From: Methylomonas sp.
GTDB taxonomy: Bacteria > Pseudomonadota > Gammaproteobacteria > Methylococcales > Methylomonadaceae
Reading direction: 5' to 3'
Length of the DNA stretch: 64,000 bases
NCBI RefSeq assembly: GCF_023228165.1
Contig: NZ_JALOBS010000017.1
Span: 1 to 64,000, forward strand
The position numbers and the translations under genes are program-made. A model generated the notes under the pieces. That model was not told the DNA's origin. It saw only the letters and a program-made list of their open reading frames with translations, and did not search any database. Shown one piece after another: positions 8,833-17,885 of the stretch (positions are counted from its first letter, which is position 1; every line of letters begins with the position of its first letter).

Positions 8833-9480
8833 ATGGATAGAAGTATTTATCTGCTTGTTGTAATCATCATCTTAATCCTTTTCATTAGTGCGAAAGGATT
8901 CAAAATCTGGCGTAATCACACGCGAGCTATTACTATTGAAGGACAAGTCGTGAATGTCGTTGCGGCATTTGAGAATTCCCAGCTCGCGGCGAAAACGCTC
9001 GCGGAATTAAACAAGCGGACAATGGATTTTTTGGTCTATTTGCGAGGAAAATATCAGATTTCCGGCGACGAGAAAATTGGCGGCAGTGAATCGCAACGAG
9101 AATTAATTGTCGCAGAGGTGCTGCGCAGATATAATCCAGACGCGATTTACGAAGGCAGACCGAATAATGGCAGTGAAACGAGTTTTACGCTGGATAAAGG
9201 CAAAAAAATTGTGCTTTGTCTGCGTTCCGCGCAGAAACCCGCGGATTTCGAAGATATGAATACACTCGTATTTGTCGTTCTTCACGAAATTTCGCACATG
9301 GGCGACCCGCGTATGTGGGGGCATCCAACGCGCTTTTGGCAAATATTCAAATTCATGCTGCAAGAAGCAGTCGCATTGGGCATTTATGTGCCGGAGGATT
9401 ATTCTGTTCATCCGCGGCTTTATTGCGGAATGAATTTAAAAAATAATCCGCTTTTCTTTGGTGGAATCATACCAATATAA
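8833..9480 (+). CDS. membrane-anchored WLM/SprT-like zinc metalloprotease
   Basis: 215 residues. An N-terminal hydrophobic helix (residues 5-19) anchors the protein, followed by a soluble domain. HEISH (His151, Glu152, His155) is a zincin active site, and GHPTRFW (His164) supplies a third likely ligand, with FKFMLQEA as the following helix. This HExxH...GHxxxFW arrangement is that of WLM-like metalloproteases found in several nucleocytoviruses. Substrate unknown; a role in virion maturation or in processing DNA-protein crosslinks would be guesswork. It follows a late-type TATA element, which suggests late expression. Upstream divergent gene is VETF-L. Confidence 0.75.
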   Translation: MDRSIYLLVVIIILILFISAKGFKIWRNHTRAITIEGQVVNVVAAFENSQLAAKTLAELNKRTMDFLVYLRGKYQISGDEKIGGSESQRELIVAEVLRRYNPDAIYEGRPNNGSETSFTLDKGKKIVLCLRSAQKPADFEDMNTLVFVVLHEISHMGDPRMWGHPTRFWQIFKFMLQEAVALGIYVPEDYSVHPRLYCGMNLKNNPLFFGGIIPI

Positions 9481-9498
9481 GAAGTATGAATTGACTTA

Positions 9499-9508
9499 TT
9501 TTTTTGAA
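9499..9508 (+). promoter_or_regulatory. T7GAA motif
   Basis: TTTTTTTGAA 27 nt before ATG 9536 and 19 nt after the stop of the metalloprotease gene. It may serve as promoter of one gene and terminator of the other. Confidence 0.5.
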
Positions 9509-9535
9509 TGAAGTGTGCAACAAAGAATAAAGAAT

Positions 9536-10942
9536 ATGGCGGCGAGAATTATCGATGGAGGAATTATCTATCATTACGGCACAAGAGATGAAGAAATAGT
9601 AATGGATTCTGATGACGAATATAGTTGCGATGATACGCAGGAAGAAGTGCCTATTATCGAGCCGATTGATGGCGCGAGCGCCACATTACGCAATGCATTG
9701 ATTGGCTCATCGCCAATCGAAGAAGAGATTAGCGTGAATATTCATGATATTTGTGCGGCATTCGCGGAAATTGCGCTGATTAAATTAGATGAATGCAAAA
9801 TTTGCGATATTTTCGATAACTGCGCGATTCTCAGGAATAAATTGGATATCGGTGATGAATTGGCTGAATGGATGAAATTGTGGTGTTTGGTCGACCAAAA
9901 GATATTCCGTATTATTTTTAGAAAGTTCATATCCAGATACAGTCGACCACGTTTCGCGCAGTTGCCATATCGCGATATGAAAATGCGGGCAGAAATTCGG
10001 CGAAGCCCCGACCGCTTCGCGGGAGTTCAATTTCTGCCTCTTACTGAAGGCGCGCATGGTCGCGCTGGAAATACATTCATGTCAGAATTACCGCCGAATG
10101 GATTGCGGGACATAGCATTCAAATTAATGGGAGGTATGCACAATGAAGATTTCGTAATCGCCATTTTCGATGAATGGATGCGCGTTTTCGAATTATCGTT
10201 TGGTGAATTTTTCGCAATTAATGTGGTTGATTGTTTTCCTCCCACTACGAAGGGAGATAAAGATTCACATTTCGCATTTTCCGAGTTACATATCAAAGAC
10301 ATATTTCATTTCTTGAGCAAATGGCATTATGCGCGAGTAAGCGAATTTCTTTTGGATATGCCGCAATTGGATTGTGTTTTTCGCGCCATTTCTGCTCAGA
10401 CAGCGTATGGTTGCATTTGGTTGGCAGATTTGGTAGAACTACTACAAAGGAAAACTGTTCTTAAATACTTTATTGGGCGAAAGTATCTCGATACATTGCG
10501 AGCGTTGATAAAAACTGCAACTTTAAAAATGATGGACATTTATTTCGAATTATGCGACGAATATAAAAGCCGCCTCGCGGATTTACGCGCGCAAATGATT
10601 AGTTCGCATTTATTTCACTCGGCTTTCGTGGTGATATACAATATTGCCTCGAAAAATCACATTGATAAATTGATAGCGAAGATGAAAGAACTCCAAATTT
10701 CTCCATTTGAATGCGATGATGTCGGCACCCATATTATGGGGATTACACAATATTTGCCTTCAAATAATAATTGTGCAAATAAGATGCGTAGATATATATT
10801 TCATTGGCAGTTCGGAGTGCTTTGCCTTGCGCGCAATACGCGATTGGGCGAAAATTCGCCAATCCAATTAATTGCCGATGAAGCAGCATTCCACCAGTTC
10901 GCGGATATTGTCCTAAATGAATTTCCGAGCGAAATGAGATGA
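9536..10942 (+). CDS. hypothetical protein, 468 aa
   Basis: Not recognised. An in-frame GTG lies seven codons upstream, but ATG 9536 (MAARIIDGG) is preferred because it lies 27 nt after the T7GAA promoter motif. The N-terminal ~60 residues are acidic (DSDDEYSCDDTQEE) and probably disordered. The rest looks globular, helical and rich in aromatic residues, with no membrane segment and no catalytic signature that I can name. At about residues 154-165 a dispersed repeat (bases 9996-10028) adds RRSPDRFAG. The gene lies between the metalloprotease and a small zinc-finger gene, all on the plus strand, in the interval between VETF-L and DNA polymerase where ASFV has no extra genes. Confidence 0.7.
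   Translation: MAARIIDGGIIYHYGTRDEEIVMDSDDEYSCDDTQEEVPIIEPIDGASATLRNALIGSSPIEEEISVNIHDICAAFAEIALIKLDECKICDIFDNCAILRNKLDIGDELAEWMKLWCLVDQKIFRIIFRKFISRYSRPRFAQLPYRDMKMRAEIRRSPDRFAGVQFLPLTEGAHGRAGNTFMSELPPNGLRDIAFKLMGGMHNEDFVIAIFDEWMRVFELSFGEFFAINVVDCFPPTTKGDKDSHFAFSELHIKDIFHFLSKWHYARVSEFLLDMPQLDCVFRAISAQTAYGCIWLADLVELLQRKTVLKYFIGRKYLDTLRALIKTATLKMMDIYFELCDEYKSRLADLRAQMISSHLFHSAFVVIYNIASKNHIDKLIAKMKELQISPFECDDVGTHIMGITQYLPSNNNCANKMRRYIFHWQFGVLCLARNTRLGENSPIQLIADEAAFHQFADIVLNEFPSEMR
9996..10028 (+). repeat. dispersed palindromic repeat copy D (in-gene)
   Basis: Single 30-bp-type unit: TTCGGCGAAGCCCCGACCGC then TTCGCGGGAGTTC, read in frame as RRSPDRFAG inside the 468-aa gene. Confidence 0.85.
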
Positions 10943-11018
10943 TTGTATCTTTTTTGATGCGGTAACGTAATTCAAATTCGAATAATAGCAGCAATAATAT
11001 AGACGGAGATAATACAAG

Positions 11019-11306
11019 ATGAGTATAACTACTAAATTCGCATTTACTTTTTGTGATAGATGCAAAAAACAAATCAATGCTTATTATGAAGATTATGGCT
11101 ATGATGGCATTCTTTGCAGTGATTGTTTAATGGATGAACGCAATGGCGCATTTCCAAAAGGAAAGGGAGTTTATATTCCATGCAGACTTTGTCGTTCTCC
11201 TCGCATTCATTGGTTTTATGTTGCGACTTACGGGAGAGCCGCTGCGGATTGTGGCGCGCATCAGCGCGAATACGAAGAAGAAAATGATTACGACGAATCG
11301 GATTGA
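11019..11306 (+). CDS. small zinc-finger-like protein
   Basis: 95 residues with paired cysteines: Cys12/Cys15 (CDRC), Cys33/Cys36 (CSDC), Cys55/Cys58 (CRLC) and Cys78/His81. The spacing suggests two treble-clef or zinc-ribbon knuckles. The C terminus is very acidic (EYEEENDYDESD). It could be a transcription or ubiquitin-pathway accessory protein, but no family is recognised. A T6GA motif lies ~65 nt upstream, just after the preceding stop codon. It is convergent with the next gene; T7 on the minus strand lies between them. Confidence 0.65.
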   Translation: MSITTKFAFTFCDRCKKQINAYYEDYGYDGILCSDCLMDERNGAFPKGKGVYIPCRLCRSPRIHWFYVATYGRAAADCGAHQREYEEENDYDESD

Positions 11307-11336
11307 GATTGAATTGAATCGCCGCGCGCAAAAAAG

Positions 11337-11343
11337 AAAAAAA
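11337..11343 (-). terminator. minus-strand T7 (A7 on plus)
   Basis: A7 directly downstream of the minus-strand gene ending at 11351, preceded by A6 at 11330-11335; read as a T7 terminator on the minus strand. Confidence 0.5.
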
Positions 11344-11350
11344 GCGAATT

Positions 11351-11809
11351 TTATAGGAGAAAAAGTTCCGCGACTTGACTCATCAGATATATTTTTTGAA
11401 TAACTGCATACAGCGCGATTTGCGCGACTTCGGCGAGTTTTTCTTCACTATTTGGAAAGATTCGGATATATTCGAGCAAATGCTCAATATCATCCGCGCT
11501 AATTGGTGAACAACGTTCCCCCAGAGGGGTCGCGGCTCCGCCGAGCTCGCCGAAGGCTCGACCGCTACGCGGGAGCTCGCCGAAGCGAGAAGCTGTTTTT
11601 AACAATATTTGAATTTTAAGCAATACATAATCATTGCCATGAGGTGTTGCCAATTTCTCGCAGATGTATAGCAACGAGAGATGAATGATTTTATATCGAT
11701 TTAACGCAATGCGAAGATTCGCGAATAATTCGTGCGCATTTGTCGCAATCGGCATGCGTAGAATATCTGCTGGAAATATACCGCGAATGTCTGTTATGAT
11801 TGTCTCCAT
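11351..11809 (-). CDS. hypothetical helical protein, 152 aa
   Basis: Not recognised. The ORF could open 17 codons earlier, but the T6GAA motif on the minus strand (11831-11839) lies within that extension, 21 nt before the ATG at 11809 (METIITDIRG), so the shorter form is chosen. The protein is mostly helical with leucine-rich stretches (IHLSLLYICEKL, VLLKIQILLKTA). Its middle is interrupted by a palindromic-repeat insert (bases 11514-11594) read as a Gly/Arg/Glu/Leu-rich stretch. The gene is divergent from DNA polymerase. Confidence 0.6.
   Translation of the reverse strand: METIITDIRGIFPADILRMPIATNAHELFANLRIALNRYKIIHLSLLYICEKLATPHGNDYVLLKIQILLKTASRFGELPRSGRAFGELGGAATPLGERCSPISADDIEHLLEYIRIFPNSEEKLAEVAQIALYAVIQKIYLMSQVAELFLL
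11514..11594 (-). repeat. dispersed palindromic repeat copy E (in-gene)
   Basis: Two joined units containing GGTCGCGGCTCCGCCGAGCT, CGCCGAAGGCTCGACCGC and TACGCGGGAGCTCGC, ending in CGAAGCGAGAAGC. It remains open in the minus-strand gene. Confidence 0.85.
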
Positions 11810-11830
11810 GTTTGATTGTCCTTGTCGCGA

Positions 11831-11839
11831 TTCAAAAAA
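11831..11839 (-). promoter_or_regulatory. T6GAA promoter motif (minus strand)
   Basis: TTTTTTGAA on the minus strand, 21 nt before ATG 11809, in a divergent intergenic region, so it cannot be a terminator of an upstream minus-strand gene. It is one of the best cases for the motif being a promoter. Confidence 0.6.
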
Positions 11840-11943
11840 GATATCTTTTTTGTATGTCAAAGTGAAGCTTTAAGCGAGTTTAGCAGCCATATAAATTGAA
11901 AGGGAATACTGCCAATTATATATCGCGCTATTAGACTGCTTTA

Positions 11944-14900
11944 ATGGCTATACCGACGGAGGCACATCTTCTTCCCTTCGAGATTATTCGCGGCGAGGAA
12001 TTCATGGCGGACCCAAAAATATTTCGCCGGCGCTTTTGCGATCCGCTCCTCGTCGAGCGTGATATCGCTCTTCTTGATAAGCATGCGCCATTTCATTTTA
12101 TGCCGATTGATGTCGTTGAAGAAAATATCGCGTGGAAATACACGCCGTTCATATTCGGCATTATGCCATCGGGGCTCAAAATCTGCGTTGTTGTTCGAGG
12201 CGTTTTTCCGTTCATTGATGTGCATACAACGGATAAATCTAATCTCGCGCAAGTACGCGATTTTCTTTCGAAGTCGCAAACATTCAACGGCACAACGAAA
12301 AAGCGCGAATTTGGCAGATTTAGCAAAAATGAAATCTTTTTGCGCCCGACGCAACTTGGATTCCATCCGAATAGCATTCCGTTTACGCGTATTGAATTTG
12401 ATACGATTTTCGACCGCAAAGAAGCCGTCACAAAACTGCAAGGAGAAGGAAATTCGCGTATTTTACTGTCACATGATGACACTGGCAGTAGTTATTTCCA
12501 AGTAATGGCACGCGATGCGCGGATAAATACGAGTTCGTGGAATATCGTTAGTAATTATGGAAATATATCTCTTTCTTGTTATGAAAATGATATCGTTATT
12601 TCTGCCGGCGACCATAGTCAACATTGTTTTCGCATTGTCGAACTTGCGAAATTCGATGCGAATACTTTTAGTGCTGTTCCACTTACAGAATTCGTAACTT
12701 CTAAAGTGCCAGCAATTGTGGAAGCCTGGGATACAGAAGTTTCGTCAACAGATGGAAAACTTCCAAAAGCAGGCGAAAATGTTCTGCATGTTCCTGCGCT
12801 GAGTTTAGCGTACAGTTGGCGTGATGACCCGAAGCCATTTCTGAATATCGTTTTGAGTCTTTATGATTGCGTGCCATTTACGGAAGACATCGAAGAAAAG
12901 CATCAATTAATGCCAATAAACGAAGTTCCATCTGGTGAAGTCGCGCCCGAAATCCCCACGGAACCAATCGAAGATGAAGAAGAAACAACGGAAGCTGCTG
13001 AAGCCGCAGAAGAAGTAGCGGAAGAAGATGACGCTGTTGCCGCGGCTGAAGATTTTCACCATCCTCTTGAAGATGCGAAAAGAGGCGTTGATTTCTCGCA
13101 AGTTCGCGGCGATTTAACGCGGATTATCATTTGCAAGAATGATGCAGAAGCCGTGAAAGTGCGAGCACTTCTCGCGCGATTGATGTCGCCAGATTTTCGC
13201 ATAGGCTTTAATAGCGGCGGTTTTGATTGGTCCATCATGCGTTCCATCGCAGTACGCTATTCGCTGCAAGAGGATATTCGTGATATGGGCGCAATCAAGC
13301 GGAAAGTTATCATATCCGGCGGCAAATCGCGAAAAATCGCGCCGAATGCCGCGGAAGATAAATTCGGTTATCGCTTATTTAATGATGCAAAGATAAAAAT
13401 CTCTGCATCATCGCCAGAGCGCGAAGTAGTGCAAGTTCGGCTTCCTGGTTGCGTGGATGTAGATGTGCAAATCGTATTTATGCGCGCGTTTCCTGCGGCA
13501 GAAGTAGGATTTGGCGCGAGTCTGGCATTTTATCTTGCGCAACTGAAGCTGAAGACGAAAGAAGATATCAGTTTTAATAAGATGTTTCAGGCATGGAGAC
13601 GCGCGGAACTCATCGCGAAATATCGCATAAATGGTCAGTGTCACTGCTCGGACCGCAAAATGCAGAGCAGCTGCCAACTTTGCGCAGATTTCGATAAATT
13701 GCTGGATTGCGAAATGCCGCCCGGCGCGAAGCTCAAAGACGATGCGCGCACGGACAAAATTCTGCCAATTGTTACTTCGCATAAGTGTTGCGCCGGCAAA
13801 TTCGCGCAAAACCTGAAGGACATCTCCGAGATTAATTATTACAATCTTATAGATTCCGTAAGGCTGCAACAAATGATGATAAAGAAAACGGTCTGGAATG
13901 ATATGGCAGAAATCGCAAATGCCGCGTTTGTGCCGATTATTGACTCATTCTATCGTGCTGGCGGAATGAAAGTGAAGAATCTCCTTGCGGCAATGGCATA
14001 TCGCTTTGGGTATGCGCTTTCCCTCGAAAGAAAGCCGACATCCGAAGATATGAAGACATTTTATCCCGGCGCGTACATATTTCCACCTGTTGGCGGAATC
14101 ACAGATGTACCGGTCTTTGATTTAGATTTTAAATCGCTATATCCGAATCTGGATTTAGAATTTAATATCAGTTGGGAAACAATCGTGGAAAGCGAAGAAG
14201 AAGCCAATCGCCTGCGCAAATTAGGCTATTCGCTGCATGAAATCAAATTCGATTATTTCGTTGGCAAAAAGAAAGATGACCCAAAGAATGAACGCCGTTC
14301 GTGCCACGCATATAGCGTTCAACATAACAATGTGCGCGATATCTTTGAGCCGAATACCGCAAACCCGCCGATAGTGAAACTAAAAATAGACCCATCTTTA
14401 TCGAATAGCGAAGAATCGAGTTTTAGAACACGTCGTGCGCTTCCTGGCGAGCATTTGGGTCTTCTTGGATATGCGATTAATGAAGTACTGAATCTGAGGA
14501 AAGGTCCAAATGCAGAAAAAGGTAAACTTAGTAAAATTCTCGAAGAAATGGAGGCGAATAAAGAAGAGATGGTTACTTATGGAAATCGCCGCATGACGAA
14601 AGCCGAATTACAGATGTTCTATGATTGCTTAAATGCGCGGCAGAATGCCCTGAAAATCATTGCGAACACATTTTACGGCACAACTGGCGACCGCTCGTCG
14701 CCACTATTCAAGTTGGAGATTGCCGGTGGAATTACATCCGCGGGGCAATGGAATATTCGCCGCGTTGCGGATTTCGCAATGAAACGAGGATATACGATTA
14801 TGTACGGCGACACAGATAGCATTTTTATGAAGAATCCGCCAGAAATTTATGCATCGGCAAGCGCAGAATATCATGAGCGATTGAAGCAAATCGAATATCC

Positions 14901-16506
14901 AGCCGACGGCAGCGAAACGCGCGCAATCGAAGAAAAACGCCACGCTGCGTATATGCGATATGCTGAGGCGATGATTATGGCATCCATTGAAGACGCGCCG
15001 AAATTAAATGACGCGATTACGCAATTTTTGCGCAAAGAAAGAGGATGGTCATTTTTGATAATGGAATACGAGAAATCGTGTTTCCCCGCGGCATTCTTCG
15101 GCAAGAAGAAGTATTGTGTCAAAATGCACGAGAAGCAAATCGCATGGCAGAAAAAGCCGCTCATCAAGGGGCTGGAATTGATAAAACAAGGACAAAGTGT
15201 CGGCACGCAGCTTGCATGCAGTTCTATAATCGCAGCTATTCTTGAACCAACAGAGAAGCCGAAGAATCTCACCGCAATTGTCTGCAATACGGCACATGAA
15301 TTTGCCAGCGGTGATTTGAGCGCCAAAGCCGTCAAGCAATTCGCGCGCTATCGCGAAGCAAAAAAGAATATTCCAGTAAAGACATTCGTCGCACGAATGC
15401 GCGAGCGCTTTGGAGACCTTCAGCGCAGGGGCGATCCATCTGCGCCACTTTATGAGCCGCCGGAAGATGGCGATAAATTCGAATATGTTGTTGTCAAAAC
15501 GCCGCTATTCGATGGCGCGAGTAAAAACGCAGGGAAGAAAGGCGATAAAATGGAATATTATCGCGCATTCGAGGAGCAAGCACACGCAGTTGGCTGGGAA
15601 ATCGACCGCGACCATTATATCAAGCTCGCAATTGGACAATTTGCGCGCTTTATCGCATATTCGCCAGAAATTACTGCAGCGAATCCAAGCACTGGGCTCG
15701 ATTTAACAATTAATAAAGTATTTACCACTTATGATAGGAAATTAGTTGAAGCCGCGAAGAAATTCATCATCGCTCATCTTAGTGGTAAATCGAGAATAAT
15801 TGCGCCGAGATTTACTTCCGCAATCGCGAAAGAAGTGCGAAACGAATTGCTCGCGCGGATTCGCGACCTTATCTTCAGTTCACCAGATGCAACTAAATTC
15901 ATTCTTGGTGCGATTGTTGACTTGTTGAATGTAGCATCAGCAAATGAAAATCTCACGCAAGCAGCGCACAGAGTATACGAAATGTACGCAAAAACTGGCA
16001 AAGTTATTGGCGAAATTCCGAGCGAATTCGCAAGGGGATGCGCATTACAGCGCCAAGCATATACTAAAGAAGCAAGTAATCAACATTCGCGCGCCGGAAA
16101 TGATGTATTTCTCGGCGAATGGGAACTTGCACCGATTAGCATTCGTATCAAACGCGATTTTCGCGCCGATAAAGTGCGTGAAGATGCGGAAACAGAAGTA
16201 ATTAACGCAAGGAATAAATTGGATGCACACATCGGGATATTCAATTTCGCGAGAAACGCGATTGACGCGTGTATCAGGAAATGCATCGACTCGGGCGATT
16301 CTGATGCGATTATTGATGCCGCGATTGATAAGATTCGCGATGAATATCTCGCGGATTTAATTGAAGCCGATAAAGCGCTGCACAATTATATATCCAAAAT
16401 ATATAATTTAATGCGCGTTGAGATTTTCATTGCGAAAGCAGAAGAAATTAAGCGGCTGTTGCGCAAATCACAGGAATCCGCGGTGGTAGAAAAATATCAT
16501 TTCTAA
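11944..16506 (+). CDS. family B DNA polymerase (ASFV G1211R type)
   Basis: 1520-residue replicative polymerase with proofreading. Exonuclease motifs: Exo I Asp263/Glu265 (WDTEVS), Exo II Asp428 (FNSGGFD), Exo III Tyr633/Asp637 (YNLID). Polymerase motifs: A Asp728 with SLYP at 731-734, B Lys904/Asn908/Tyr911-Gly912 (KIIANTFYG), C Asp956/Asp958 (YGDTDS). All catalytic residues are intact. It is about 300 residues longer than ASFV G1211R. One extra is an acidic Glu/Ala-rich linker at about residues 330-375 (EDEEETTEAAEAAEEVAEED) between the exonuclease motifs; the C-terminal helical tail is also long. A cysteine cluster (CHCSDRKMQSSCQLC) is seen around residues 560-575. T7 follows the stop at 16536-16542. 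Very high confidence in identity. Confidence 0.98.
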   Translation: MAIPTEAHLLPFEIIRGEEFMADPKIFRRRFCDPLLVERDIALLDKHAPFHFMPIDVVEENIAWKYTPFIFGIMPSGLKICVVVRGVFPFIDVHTTDKSNLAQVRDFLSKSQTFNGTTKKREFGRFSKNEIFLRPTQLGFHPNSIPFTRIEFDTIFDRKEAVTKLQGEGNSRILLSHDDTGSSYFQVMARDARINTSSWNIVSNYGNISLSCYENDIVISAGDHSQHCFRIVELAKFDANTFSAVPLTEFVTSKVPAIVEAWDTEVSSTDGKLPKAGENVLHVPALSLAYSWRDDPKPFLNIVLSLYDCVPFTEDIEEKHQLMPINEVPSGEVAPEIPTEPIEDEEETTEAAEAAEEVAEEDDAVAAAEDFHHPLEDAKRGVDFSQVRGDLTRIIICKNDAEAVKVRALLARLMSPDFRIGFNSGGFDWSIMRSIAVRYSLQEDIRDMGAIKRKVIISGGKSRKIAPNAAEDKFGYRLFNDAKIKISASSPEREVVQVRLPGCVDVDVQIVFMRAFPAAEVGFGASLAFYLAQLKLKTKEDISFNKMFQAWRRAELIAKYRINGQCHCSDRKMQSSCQLCADFDKLLDCEMPPGAKLKDDARTDKILPIVTSHKCCAGKFAQNLKDISEINYYNLIDSVRLQQMMIKKTVWNDMAEIANAAFVPIIDSFYRAGGMKVKNLLAAMAYRFGYALSLERKPTSEDMKTFYPGAYIFPPVGGITDVPVFDLDFKSLYPNLDLEFNISWETIVESEEEANRLRKLGYSLHEIKFDYFVGKKKDDPKNERRSCHAYSVQHNNVRDIFEPNTANPPIVKLKIDPSLSNSEESSFRTRRALPGEHLGLLGYAINEVLNLRKGPNAEKGKLSKILEEMEANKEEMVTYGNRRMTKAELQMFYDCLNARQNALKIIANTFYGTTGDRSSPLFKLEIAGGITSAGQWNIRRVADFAMKRGYTIMYGDTDSIFMKNPPEIYASASAEYHERLKQIEYPADGSETRAIEEKRHAAYMRYAEAMIMASIEDAPKLNDAITQFLRKERGWSFLIMEYEKSCFPAAFFGKKKYCVKMHEKQIAWQKKPLIKGLELIKQGQSVGTQLACSSIIAAILEPTEKPKNLTAIVCNTAHEFASGDLSAKAVKQFARYREAKKNIPVKTFVARMRERFGDLQRRGDPSAPLYEPPEDGDKFEYVVVKTPLFDGASKNAGKKGDKMEYYRAFEEQAHAVGWEIDRDHYIKLAIGQFARFIAYSPEITAANPSTGLDLTINKVFTTYDRKLVEAAKKFIIAHLSGKSRIIAPRFTSAIAKEVRNELLARIRDLIFSSPDATKFILGAIVDLLNVASANENLTQAAHRVYEMYAKTGKVIGEIPSEFARGCALQRQAYTKEASNQHSRAGNDVFLGEWELAPISIRIKRDFRADKVREDAETEVINARNKLDAHIGIFNFARNAIDACIRKCIDSGDSDAIIDAAIDKIRDEYLADLIEADKALHNYISKIYNLMRVEIFIAKAEEIKRLLRKSQESAVVEKYHF

Positions 16507-16535
16507 AATCACAGGATTCAGTGGAATTAATAATA

Positions 16536-16542
16536 TTTTTTT
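16536..16542 (+). terminator. T7 after DNA polymerase
   Basis: Seven T residues 29 nt after the polymerase stop codon and before the next TATA promoter, consistent with ASFV-type 7T termination. Confidence 0.55.
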
Positions 16543-16562
16543 AAAATTTTAGTAAAGCAGTT

Positions 16563-16570
16563 TATATATA
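16563..16570 (+). promoter_or_regulatory. TATATATA late-type promoter of microprotein gene
   Basis: TATATATA 19 nt before ATG 16590 (31 nt before the internal ATG 16602). Confidence 0.55.
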
Positions 16571-16589
16571 ACTCGGTTTCAAGTGAGGA

Positions 16590-16709
16590 ATGGAGCCCAG
16601 CATGATTCTGTTGATTGTTATCATTATCTTGATTGTCTACATGATGTGGAAGCTCGGACTTCTTACGACTTCTGCAAAGGAAGATATTGTTGTCGTTAAG
16701 CGCCGCTAA
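16590..16709 (+). CDS. 39-aa single-pass membrane microprotein
   Basis: Short ORF: MEPSMILLIV then IIILIVYMMW, followed by KLGLLTTSAKEDIVVVKRR. One hydrophobic helix (residues 5-20) is followed by a short hydrophilic, basic tail. A second in-frame ATG at 16602 would give 35 residues. It has its own late-type TATA element and is followed by a T7 run (16770-16776), which makes a real gene plausible despite its size. Small late membrane proteins are common in nucleocytovirus virions. ASFV has CP123L, a small membrane protein, between DNA polymerase and pp220, but on the other strand; equivalence is only positional. Confidence 0.55.
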   Translation: MEPSMILLIVIIILIVYMMWKLGLLTTSAKEDIVVVKRR

Positions 16710-16769
16710 ACGAATGTTGGACGAATGTCACATGATTCAAAAAATAGAATGGCGCGGATAAGTGGATTA

Positions 16770-16776
16770 TTTTTTT
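16770..16776 (+). terminator. T7 after microprotein gene
   Basis: T7 followed by G, 60 nt after the microprotein stop at 16709 and 14 nt before the TATA element of the next gene. Confidence 0.4.
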
Positions 16777-16789
16777 GTTTTGCAGCAAA

Positions 16790-16798
16790 TATATATAT
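16790..16798 (+). promoter_or_regulatory. TATATATAT late-type promoter
   Basis: Lies inside a longer possible ORF but 25 nt before ATG 16824, which argues for translation from 16824. Confidence 0.55.
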
Positions 16799-16823
16799 CT
16801 TGACTTCTTTTGTCGCGGCAATT

Positions 16824-17426
16824 ATGTGGGCAATTATTATCGCAATCATCATCGTACTGATTCTTATCGTTGGTGGAAAGCGGTTCTTTTCGGGCAGCAG
16901 CGGAGGCGCCGCGCAAGAGAAGCTTTCCGCAGTGAATGACGATGGAACGCTGATTAATGTTCAGCAAATTCGCCCATTATCGCAAGATGGAAATGTGATT
17001 CCAACTGCAACAGAGCGGCAGCGGATGCGCAGGGAACATCCGGAATATTATATGGTAACTGATAATATCGAGCATTTTGAGTCGAGCGCTGAAGTTCAGA
17101 GTGCGAGCGATACGTGCGCGAACACGGCGATTCCCTCTGCAATGGAATTTTATGGAGCGCAAGATACAGATTATCAAGATTGGCTAAAATTGCAGAATGT
17201 TGATAGCAGCACTATTCAGAGTCACGCAGAATTTGTCGCGGACCGCCTGCAGCGAAATGATACGTGGGTCGGGCATAATTTGATGCCAGATAAGAATGAT
17301 GAATATGATTATATACCGTGGGTTGGACTGCAGCGCCCGCGACTTGTTGCGGTTGGTAATCCGGATCAAGTAACGGACATTAATCCGAATACTTTCAGTA
17401 GCGGCGAGGGTCTCCGGTGGACTTAA
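16824..17426 (+). CDS. N-terminally anchored late membrane protein, 200 aa
   Basis: Residues 1-16 (MWAIIIAIIIVLILIV) form a transmembrane helix, then GGKRFFSGSSGGAAQ leads to a hydrophilic domain. The C-terminal third carries YIPWVGLQRPRLV and NPDQVTDINPNTF, a Trp-Gly-Leu-x-Arg-Pro pattern that I associate with nucleocytovirus virion membrane or minor capsid proteins; this is a recollection, not a search result. An upstream ATG at 16737 or GTG-type starts would extend the ORF, but the TATA element at 16790-16798 lies inside that extension. Convergent with the zinc-ribbon gene downstream; a T7/A7 palindrome separates them. Confidence 0.65.
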   Translation: MWAIIIAIIIVLILIVGGKRFFSGSSGGAAQEKLSAVNDDGTLINVQQIRPLSQDGNVIPTATERQRMRREHPEYYMVTDNIEHFESSAEVQSASDTCANTAIPSAMEFYGAQDTDYQDWLKLQNVDSSTIQSHAEFVADRLQRNDTWVGHNLMPDKNDEYDYIPWVGLQRPRLVAVGNPDQVTDINPNTFSSGEGLRWT

Positions 17427-17450
17427 GCGAAATGGGGCGAGGATTGATTA

Positions 17451-17467
17451 TTTTTTTGGCAAAAAAA
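17451..17467. terminator. bidirectional T7/A7 terminator
   Basis: TTTTTTTGGCAAAAAAA lies between two convergent genes (stops at 17426 and 17503). Each strand gets a T7 after its gene, as expected for ASFV-type termination. Confidence 0.7.
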
Positions 17468-17502
17468 GAAACTTCATGGCGAAGAATGAAAAACATTCGT
17501 GT

Positions 17503-17805
17503 TTACTTCTTTGCGTGACGAGAGCCGCGAGACTTGCGTGACTTGTGCGATTTGCGTGACTTGCGCGAGCCGCGTGACGCGCGTTTCGCGGATGGGCGAC
17601 TGCGCCTGGAACGGCGCTTTCCACCCTCAGTGAGCGAGAGTTCTCCGCCTGCTTTGGATGTTTCTTTCGGCACCATTGCGTAAACAGCAGTTCCACAGGC
17701 AGAACAAGTTCCACGGGCTTGACGCGCATTACGCTTCGTCAATTTATATGTGACGCCTTTCATATCTTGTTTTGCGCGGCATTTCATGCAATAACCCTGA
17801 ACCAT
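17503..17805 (-). CDS. zinc-ribbon (DUF5679-like) protein with protamine-like basic tail
   Basis: 100 residues. The N-terminal half is a zinc ribbon: Cys6/Cys9 (YCMKCR) and Cys34/Cys37 (GTCSACGTAVY), matching the DUF5679 pattern known from nucleocytoviruses and some bacteria. The C-terminal ~40 residues are an Arg/Ser/Lys repeat tail (RRSRRSRPSAKRASRGSRKS...), highly positive, likely to bind DNA or RNA and perhaps help package the genome. Upstream on the minus strand a TATATA element (around 17820-17826) precedes the ATG by about 15 nt, so late expression and virion packaging fit. Family fairly sure, role inferred. Confidence 0.7.
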   Translation of the reverse strand: MVQGYCMKCRAKQDMKGVTYKLTKRNARQARGTCSACGTAVYAMVPKETSKAGGELSLTEGGKRRSRRSRPSAKRASRGSRKSRKSHKSRKSRGSRHAKK

Positions 17806-17885
17806 TTTCGAATAGACGGTATATATTTGGGCGCGAAAAATAAAATATTTATTAATGCCGCGCGTTTGAAATGTTTGAGTATTAT

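Noticed and set aside
16737..16823. Longer N terminus for the membrane protein at 16824
   Set aside because: The extension contains the T7 run and the TATATATAT promoter; the shorter start gives a clean N-terminal anchor.
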